Source: a bacterium
GTDB taxonomy: Bacteria; Spirochaetota; UBA4802; UBA5550
Direction: 5' to 3'
Assembly: GCA_024224995.1 (NCBI GenBank)
Contig: JAAENB010000898.1
Coordinates: 1 to 28,460 of the forward strand
DNA length: 28,460 nucleotides
A program made the translations under genes and the position numbers. Below, one piece after another: positions 23,801-28,460 of the stretch. Position 1 is the first letter of the stretch. Every line of letters starts with the position of its first letter. Under the pieces are notes generated by a model. That model was not told the origin of the DNA, made no database searches, and was given only the letters and a program-made list of their open reading frames with translations.

Positions 23801-25585
23801 CTTGCAGAAATCTACTTGAAAAAAGGTAATTTCAAAAAAGCTCATACAACTTTTAATCAATCTATTACCCTTTATAAAAAAATAAACAATAATAACCAGT
23901 TAGGAAAATGTTATTTAAACCTGGGAATTGTTAAAAAACTTACCGGGGAAAGCAAAAACGCATTTGAATATTTCGAAGAGTCAATAGCATACTATGAGCA
24001 AGAAAATAATATTTCAGGGATTGCAGATGTTTATACGAATAGAGGGAACCTGGCAAAAGAATTGTCAGATTTTGATTACGCGTTAGAATCATATAATAAC
24101 GCTATGGAATTATATAATGAGATAGATCATGAATTCGGCAAAGCATCAATACTAAATAATATTGGCACACTCTACAATTCCCTGGGAAAATATAAAGAAG
24201 CAATAAAGCATTTTAAGGAAAGTCAATACATAGAAGAAAAAATCGGAAATGAGAAGGGTACAGTCGTTTGTTTAAATAACCTGGGTAACTCATATTCATT
24301 ATTGCGTGATTGGGATGTTGCTGATGATTATTTTATACAGGGTTTAGAGATTGCCAACCAGGTAAAAAACCCGGAGGATTTAGCCAATATATATCTCAAT
24401 CGCGGCGTAATGTATATGTATAAAGAAGAATACGTCATGGCAAAAGATTTAATTCTAAAAGCTGTTGAATATTTTTCTGTGGTTAAGGATGGACATGGTC
24501 TCTATACTTCATTTTACAATCTTGGTTTGATATTTCAAAAACAAAACGACATAGATAAATCATTGGAATACTTTAATAAGGCTCTTAATGAAGCAAAACT
24601 CCTTGACACGAAAATATATATAAAGGCAGCCCTAAATATTTCTCTAAACTATTACACGGTCAACAAAATTAAGAGAGCATTGGAGCTGGTTACCGCCGCT
24701 ATTTCCGCAAGCGAGAATATTTCATATTATTCTTTATCAGCTGAATTATATCAAGCTGCAGCCAAATACCATACAGCACTAAAAGAAAATGAACAAGCAA
24801 TTGAATATTTGCAACAATCACAACAGCTATGGCATCAACACTCCGAAGAAAAAAGTGCAGCCTATACCGGAATACAACTGGCTCAGCTATATTTAGAAAA
24901 CAATGATATAGAAAAAGCAAAAGAAGAGTTAAACAAGTCTTTGCTGTTTTTTGATTCAAGCAATGATATAGTTGGCAAGATATATAGCCAGACAAAAATT
25001 GCCTCCTTATACGAAGGAATTAATGATATTGAATCTGCGAATAGCCATTATGAAAGCAGTTTGAATGAACTGGAAAAGATTGGTTTTGAACAACAACTGC
25101 CGTATATTTATGAGAAAATAGCATTGAATTACTTGAAAATAGACAATCTCTCAAAGGCCATTAGTACATTACAAAAAGCCATTCGCATTGCAGAAGAGCA
25201 GTCTTCTACTGATACAGCGCATTGTTTTTTTGTTTTAGCTGATATATATTACAAGATTAAGAATTTTTCATTAGCCGTAGAATACTATGAAAAGGGATTT
25301 GAACAAGATTTTTTTACCGATACTTCCCAAAAGGAACATGCAGCATATAAAATAGGAACTCTTTATAAAAACTCAGGTAATGCTAAAACAGCAATTAAAT
25401 ATTTTGAGCTGTGCGCAGTATCTCATGATTTACCTGTTAAGATAATTGCGAATAAGCAGCTCGCTCTTATTTATGATAGTATTGGTGATACAGTACTACT
25501 AAAACAAACATTAATAGAAATTTCAGATCTTGAAAAAAATTCGGAAAAGAAAGATTTGCTCAAGAAGTGCCTTAATAATTTTTAA
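20864..25585 (+). CDS. Soluble adenylyl cyclase-like protein: two class III cyclase domains, NTPase, TPR array
   Basis: A 1573-residue protein with the same order as animal soluble adenylyl cyclase (sAC/ADCY10). C1 (about 65-250) has both metal Asp residues, Asp75 in FADVSGFT and Asp125 in KYGGDAMM, but lacks the transition-state Asn/Arg. C2 (about 300-490) has lost the first metal Asp (Asn312 in FLNFYF) yet keeps Lys355 (INKIDMYDKGDK), Thr433, Asn440 and Arg444 (EYTIIGDSVNLSAR), the ATP-type set. One hybrid active site is thus expected, making cAMP. A P-loop NTPase follows (GPAGMGKS near 530, Walker-B-like LLCEDGEW near 657), then more than fifteen TPR-like repeats from about 880 to the end. 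It is cytoplasmic and coupled to the vWA gene. Confidence 0.9.
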   Translation: MKSLYKKYLHNDYLKKIQNSCMSPHDTNQMLKKYNNILRIISTYIPQNIVISKIRNVEDKTHSGNFVEGTLLFADVSGFTALTEKLSSQGYEGSEEITRILNNFFMVMVEVILQYGGILLKYGGDAMMIYFSTDDDFCGKDHVYHAVSCANEMRNAMSNFSLIESKFGSFSLQMSMSVHTNTFFETIVGDPSIHCEYFLTGAGVEETAILEGKTGKGEILLDKNTYTKIKDHVNGFSLKENCYLIEAFNSKKMPTVTKSKFSIDYDNIDDILKRLDALLNFVMRGVYDKVKLSWKSLVLEGEYRPVTIVFLNFYFLRDLHKDFEYTNEETIQSIYNEYFLMVQKNVEHHDGTINKIDMYDKGDKIIIIFGFPQSHADDEKRAVKCMNSILEEGKKFIKRKVKDVEFTIHQKIGIHSGFIFCGNVGSPLRQEYTIIGDSVNLSARLMSAAKDNQMLITDSILKETSNIVTIEYSEKKTFKGKSNKIPVHAVESVRDRGTVKVEFFIGRNKELDILEKQLHESSDKFNAIQIVGPAGMGKSFLIQEFLRNNIVDHEIIAGRGLPIGSAVQFHTIKEMLMLIFGIISKDNDDTIKEKINKLISYLKLENLAFSIPLIGVLLSKAYKNEAVLEIEDPTEKKELFFSTFYQIIKAKCELSPCILLCEDGEWLDKKSIETLNYLVKRRVKNLFIIVLTRKELPFQGTMKTLNLKPFNENEVNDFIDQYPHLADIPAKVQKQIQEKSRGVPYFIFELLNSIRDRGVNSRLPDSIYKSILSRLDEMGEENKDLIKKASVFGISFKQDLLQKLTEDKIDIESIIKKIITEDYIMKSGTDEYIFRNMMVQEVTYNLLSVKKRKKLHSTIAAIIEKEGDITPYYEILAYHYEKSEVYDKAIYYFEKSGDKAVQLNNYPNAIEFFDMALSLMVHSKKKETYSKTEADILGKKGNVLISIGEFSKAQKAFTQSKKIAKEYGLDDEIAFAEINLAEIYLKKGNFKKAHTTFNQSITLYKKINNNNQLGKCYLNLGIVKKLTGESKNAFEYFEESIAYYEQENNISGIADVYTNRGNLAKELSDFDYALESYNNAMELYNEIDHEFGKASILNNIGTLYNSLGKYKEAIKHFKESQYIEEKIGNEKGTVVCLNNLGNSYSLLRDWDVADDYFIQGLEIANQVKNPEDLANIYLNRGVMYMYKEEYVMAKDLILKAVEYFSVVKDGHGLYTSFYNLGLIFQKQNDIDKSLEYFNKALNEAKLLDTKIYIKAALNISLNYYTVNKIKRALELVTAAISASENISYYSLSAELYQAAAKYHTALKENEQAIEYLQQSQQLWHQHSEEKSAAYTGIQLAQLYLENNDIEKAKEELNKSLLFFDSSNDIVGKIYSQTKIASLYEGINDIESANSHYESSLNELEKIGFEQQLPYIYEKIALNYLKIDNLSKAISTLQKAIRIAEEQSSTDTAHCFFVLADIYYKIKNFSLAVEYYEKGFEQDFFTDTSQKEHAAYKIGTLYKNSGNAKTAIKYFELCAVSHDLPVKIIANKQLALIYDSIGDTVLLKQTLIEISDLEKNSEKKDLLKKCLNNF

Positions 25586-25601
25586 AAGAAAAGTAAAGAA
25601 A

Positions 25602-25913
25602 ATGAAAAACGAAAAAAATTATCATGATTTATATGAAGATTTTGTCCGGAGATTGATCTCCGGAGATTATAGTCTCTATGAGGAAGATAAAGAATTAACC
25701 GAATTAATTTTCAGTTCTAAAATAAGTTTTCCCGGATTAACCCAAATCCCCAGTTATTTATTTAAAATGAATTATTTAACTGAAAAATTATCACATGAAT
25801 TTACTAAAATCAATATTGATGTAACACCCCAGGAAATCATTGACAATATTCTAAAAGAAAAAACACTTATTTATCATAAAAAAAAATGGACCCTCAAATT
25901 AACCAGGACGTAG
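25602..25913 (+). CDS. Unrecognised 103-residue protein
   Basis: A small, charged protein starting MKNEKNYHDLYEDFVRRL, 16 bases after the cyclase stop. I recognise no domain; it looks mostly helical. The frame opens earlier inside the cyclase gene, but the ATG at 25602 begins a more protein-like sequence after an A/G-rich stretch. Base composition is as AT-rich as the cyclase gene. Its end overlaps the following gene by 28 bases around a run of nine A (25878-25886), so the two may be parts of one protein joined by a frameshift. Confidence 0.6.
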   Translation: MKNEKNYHDLYEDFVRRLISGDYSLYEEDKELTELIFSSKISFPGLTQIPSYLFKMNYLTEKLSHEFTKINIDVTPQEIIDNILKEKTLIYHKKKWTLKLTRT

Positions 25914-26473
25914 ATTATTTTTTTGTTATTGATAGTGAAATATTTTTTGCATCAGGGTACCGAAGGCTGCTTGAACCTGTAGATGAACAATTTTCAAAGC
26001 GTAAGCCGGAAAAAACATTTTTGGATATATCCTCAACAGATATTGATGATATTATTGAAAACATTATTAATCTTGTAGATTTCGATGTCTCAAGTCAACC
26101 GATGGTTGATAAAGAAAGTCTTTTGTCTCTCTTTAAGAAAAAAGATCCGGAATTAATAATCCATACCAATACTGATGAAGTATTATCGTATGAAAAAAAT
26201 AATATTTCTTTATATATTCCATCTGATATTCCATCTGAAAATTCTAATCATGTAGTAATCAGGATCAAAACTGAAGAGAATCCCATTGTTGATAGTCAAG
26301 TTCATCTGGCAATAAAAGACGAAAAAAAGGAATACTATACGATTAGAGGAACCATTTTTAACGAAAAAACATTGAAAATTGGTTATCATTATAGATTAGA
26401 CATTATCATTGAAATAAAATCCATTAAAAGTATTAATAATCTTAAAGCTATTTTGTTTTTTATTCAAAACTAA
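25886..26473 (+). CDS. Unrecognised 195-residue protein, last gene of the vWA-cyclase operon
   Basis: The protein starts MDPQINQDVDYFFVIDSEIFF and ends in beta-rich sequence (DSQVHLAIKDEKKEYY, IIIEIKSIKS). I recognise no family. There is no ribosome site; the ATG lies directly at the end of nine A, inside the preceding frame, which favours translational coupling or frameshifting. It converges on the zinc-ribbon gene, the stop codons overlapping in CTAA (26470-26473). Its co-expression with vWA and cyclase genes is the only functional clue. Confidence 0.6.
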   Translation: MDPQINQDVDYFFVIDSEIFFASGYRRLLEPVDEQFSKRKPEKTFLDISSTDIDDIIENIINLVDFDVSSQPMVDKESLLSLFKKKDPELIIHTNTDEVLSYEKNNISLYIPSDIPSENSNHVVIRIKTEENPIVDSQVHLAIKDEKKEYYTIRGTIFNEKTLKIGYHYRLDIIIEIKSIKSINNLKAILFFIQN

Positions 26474-27186
26474 CTCGTAACCACCACCGCAGTTATAACA
26501 ATAACTATCAAACTTGCGATTAATAAAACTGTTCCAATGGTACCAAGACCAATCATATACCTTCTTCTTCTTAAAAGACGTGAGGCCTGCTCCAGGGTCT
26601 GAATGGCGGAACCAGCCTCCCGGACAAGGTCATCAACAGGAATTATTTCCAGGATGCTGTCGGTATTGCAATAAACACAGGTTGCTGAAAGGGCATCTTT
26701 TTCAACGGTCAGGGGAGCGCCGCAGCTCCGGCAGCACGGCGGGCCTTCATTTCCTCTTATTTTTTGCGGTGGCCTGGCGCTTAATGCCTGTTTAAAACGG
26801 GCTGTAGTGGCGTTTATGGCAACAGACCAGATCCAGATGCCGGCACCCGGCAGTATAGAGGGAAACGAAAATGCCGCGAGTATCATAAGCTGGTTCATGG
26901 GCGGATAGGGAATTATGTTGGCCAGGAGTGTCGCGATTGGCGGCAGCAGTGCTGTTAACACCAGGGCCGCGATAAGTGATCTCTTTGGGGCTTCCCGTGA
27001 AACTCTGCTCCAGAGGGGCTCCATAGCTTTTCGGGCTTCGGATGATGCCCGTGACGCCCGAACCGCTTTCTCATATTCATCGGGAATATCCACCTCCGTT
27101 TTACAATAGGGACAGCTTGTTGTATCTGCCTCAATCAACGGCACTGGCCCCGAGCAGCCGGGACAGGTTACTGGTTTCAGGCTCAT
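26470..27186 (-). CDS. Zinc-ribbon membrane protein
   Basis: A 238-residue protein with an N-terminal zinc ribbon (CPGC and CPYC, residues 8-28) and a second one at about 150-175 (CRSC and CVYC). Hydrophobic helices lie near 70-92 and 98-125 between them, with a third at about 211-236 at the C-terminus. The two ribbons are probably cytoplasmic. I do not recognise a named family. It overlaps the preceding membrane protein gene by four bases, so both are one operon of unknown role. Confidence 0.72.
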   Translation of the reverse strand: MSLKPVTCPGCSGPVPLIEADTTSCPYCKTEVDIPDEYEKAVRASRASSEARKAMEPLWSRVSREAPKRSLIAALVLTALLPPIATLLANIIPYPPMNQLMILAAFSFPSILPGAGIWIWSVAINATTARFKQALSARPPQKIRGNEGPPCCRSCGAPLTVEKDALSATCVYCNTDSILEIIPVDDLVREAGSAIQTLEQASRLLRRRRYMIGLGTIGTVLLIASLIVIVITAVVVTS

Positions 27187-28145
27187 CTTCTTTCTCCGGA
27201 ATTTTTATCATGCGCTTTAACTCCCGGTTCATGCAGGTACCGGACCTGGAACGCGCAGCCTTTGCCTATTTTTACCCGGTATACTTTTCCCGGTTCCGGG
27301 TAAAACCGCAGCATTGGATGGTCACCCTTTTTGGGTTCTATTTTTAATCGTTTAACTTCTTCCCAGCTTATTCCTTTTACCGGTTTTCCATCCTCTGTTA
27401 CTATAGTAACAGGGCATCCGCCGCTCTCATAATATTCAAAACGGATCATCCTGCTGTTTTTAGGAACCAGCTTGATTATGATATCCTTCTTATTTCTGTA
27501 AATTGTTTCTCCCTCGATCCAGTCTCCGTATGCCATTACCGCGGTATCATTGCTGAGCCGGTAAGAGATTATAAAGGTGTTTACCGACATACTGAGCCCT
27601 ATTCCCAGAACGGCAATAGCAACGAGTATAGCCGTATTAAAAGATTTTGATTTTTTTTGAATGGGAGCCTTTCCTTTTTTCCGGGCAAAATATACGCGCG
27701 GCACCAGGGGGATAAGCCCAAACAGGATCCCGGACAGTACAAACAACAAGCCCATGAGCGCCCGGCTCTGGGTTACTGATTTTACCCCGAGACGGAATAA
27801 CAAAACACCACCGCTTATACTAACAAGCGCAAATGCTATATTTCCCCAGGCCAGGATTACATTCTCCTTACGGTCGCTGAAATATTCGGGAATCCATCCG
27901 CTCAACATTCCCATCCATCCTTCCGAAACGGCCTGAAGAAGCAGCCCGGCCGTAAATCCAACAGCACAGACACCCGCCGCCAGGACAATTATTCCAAATA
28001 CAACAGCGGTAATCCCTTCAATTACGTCATGAACCTCAAACGCCCAGTCCAGAATGCCCTGGATAAAAACCAGGCTTACGAGCAGCACAACTGTTGATAG
28101 AACTGCTACGCCAATTTCCATGCCTATTATTTTTAATTTTTCCAT
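27183..28145 (-). CDS. Membrane protein of unknown function
   Basis: A 320-residue protein with about five hydrophobic segments in the first 195 residues (VLSTVVLLVSLVFIQGIL at the start, SFNTAILVAIAVLGIGLS the last). A beta-rich, probably extracytoplasmic C-terminal domain of about 120 residues follows, with a GKGCAFQVRYLHEPG end. No ribosome site is visible, and the predicted -10 is only eight bases upstream of the ATG. First gene of the pair with the zinc-ribbon protein. Confidence 0.7.
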   Translation of the reverse strand: MEKLKIIGMEIGVAVLSTVVLLVSLVFIQGILDWAFEVHDVIEGITAVVFGIIVLAAGVCAVGFTAGLLLQAVSEGWMGMLSGWIPEYFSDRKENVILAWGNIAFALVSISGGVLLFRLGVKSVTQSRALMGLLFVLSGILFGLIPLVPRVYFARKKGKAPIQKKSKSFNTAILVAIAVLGIGLSMSVNTFIISYRLSNDTAVMAYGDWIEGETIYRNKKDIIIKLVPKNSRMIRFEYYESGGCPVTIVTEDGKPVKGISWEEVKRLKIEPKKGDHPMLRFYPEPGKVYRVKIGKGCAFQVRYLHEPGVKAHDKNSGERR

Positions 28146-28153
28146 GTTTTTTG

Positions 28154-28181
28154 ATTATATCATTTATAAAGAAGCAAACAA
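28154..28181 (-). promoter_or_regulatory. Predicted promoter of the membrane protein/zinc-ribbon operon
   Basis: On the minus strand TTGTTT (28181-28176), 16 bases, TATAAT (28159-28154). The ATG at 28145 is just eight bases after the -10, so the expected transcript begins at or next to the start codon (leaderless). Confidence 0.5.
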
Positions 28182-28246
28182 GCTAATTTAAGCCGCTATT
28201 GTAAAAAAAAATACAAAAGGAACTTGCTAAAATAGGAAGATGCCTT

Positions 28247-28316
28247 AAAAAAAGGCTGGTTGTCGGCGCTCTGTCAACTGCCAACCAGTTCCGGGCAAAA
28301 TCCCCGGAAACCAGCC
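28247..28316 (-). terminator. Rho-independent terminator of an upstream minus-strand transcript
   Basis: Read on the minus strand, GGCTGGTT (28316-28309) pairs with AACCAGCC (28261-28254), directly followed by seven T (28253-28247). Inside, CCGGG/CCCGG makes a second hairpin. An alternative stem, CTGGTTG (28288-28282) with CAACCAG, competes for the same 3' arm. It ends whatever is transcribed from beyond the right window edge. Confidence 0.6.
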
Positions 28317-28460
28317 CTATTTAAAAAGAGTTTCTTGAGAGCAGCGGACCCCGCCCCGGCGGGGAAAAAATACGTCAGAAACAAAATAGTATTGCGAGCT
28401 GCATCTGGCCTTGAAGTAGTATGGGCTCTTTGGGTTGTGAGGACTGTTTGAGCAACGCGA
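28317..28460. other. GC-rich structured segment at the window edge
   Basis: No recognised gene. A CCCCGC/GGCGGGG hairpin lies near 28350-28365. Several frames are open on both strands to the edge, but none reads like a known protein. With the terminator at 28247-28316 downstream on the minus strand, it could be the 3' part of a non-coding RNA or of an intergenic repeat. Confidence 0.35.

Noticed and set aside
28254..28316. tRNA-like fold from the 8-base outer stem
   Set aside because: No T-loop motif, no anticodon arm of the right size, and a T7 tract follows on the minus strand; it is better explained as a terminator.
28260..28451. Open frame of 63 codons on the plus strand at the right edge
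   Set aside because: No ribosome site, lies over a terminator hairpin and GC-rich stems, and two other frames are equally open; the sequence does not resemble a protein domain.

Overview
The window looks like chromosome of an anaerobic, Gram-negative bacterium that uses selenocysteine. Signs of a two-membrane cell are the signal peptides, the twin-arginine signal and a lipoprotein-type leader. Signs of anaerobic life are hgcAB, a periplasmic molybdopterin oxidoreductase and many Fe-S proteins. Two genes are readable only if an in-frame TGA is decoded as selenocysteine. TTG starts occur in the NifU-like, Rrf2 and ArsR genes. I cannot fix the phylum; Spirochaetota or a deltaproteobacterial lineage are guesses.

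Layout. 1-2076: a response regulator/ATPase (cut by the window edge) and an HD-GYP protein behind one promoter. 2077-2471: a YgiT-type antitoxin-like zinc-finger gene with a decayed DUF4258-like toxin in front. 2472-7754 (minus strand): a sulfur operon running Rrf2 regulator, cysK, metY-type sulfhydrylase, serine acetyltransferase, ferredoxin, HMA metallochaperone, NifU-like scaffold, fdhD. 7930-9237: a NapH-like membrane Fe-S protein. 9241-9645: a truncated PD-(D/E)XK-type remnant. 9777-11179: hgcA and hgcB, the mercury methylation pair. 11196-11896 (minus strand, convergent): a STAS protein and a small exported MerP-like HMA protein with an in-frame TGA next to its metal-site Cys, read here as selenocysteine. 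11897-12575: a lipoprotein fragment, palindromic repeats and a regulated promoter. 12576-18878: an ArsR-type regulator, a HesB/IscA-like selenoprotein (second in-frame TGA), a Psr/Phs-type molybdoenzyme (catalytic, Fe-S and NrfD membrane subunits), two YeeE/YedE half-transporters and a rhodanese-like protein without the catalytic Cys. 19107-26473: an AT-rich operon of a vWA membrane protein, a 1573-residue homologue of soluble adenylyl cyclase (C1-C2-NTPase-TPR) and two unrecognised proteins. 26470-28145 (minus strand): two membrane proteins, one with zinc ribbons. 28146-28460: promoter, terminator and a structured segment.

How it fits together. The centre of the window gathers chemistry of soft metals and chalcogens: mercury methylation, a putative Cys/Sec mercury-binding protein, a Sec-containing A-type Fe-S protein and a probable sulfur-compound reductase with sulfur importers. 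Two closely related long palindromes, one at the promoter of the arsR-type gene and one just before the HesB-like gene, suggest that one repressor controls the whole 12.5-18.9 kb block. The strongest leads are the Sec-MerP-like gene facing hgcAB, the HesB-like selenoprotein heading the redox operon, and the sAC-like cyclase operon.
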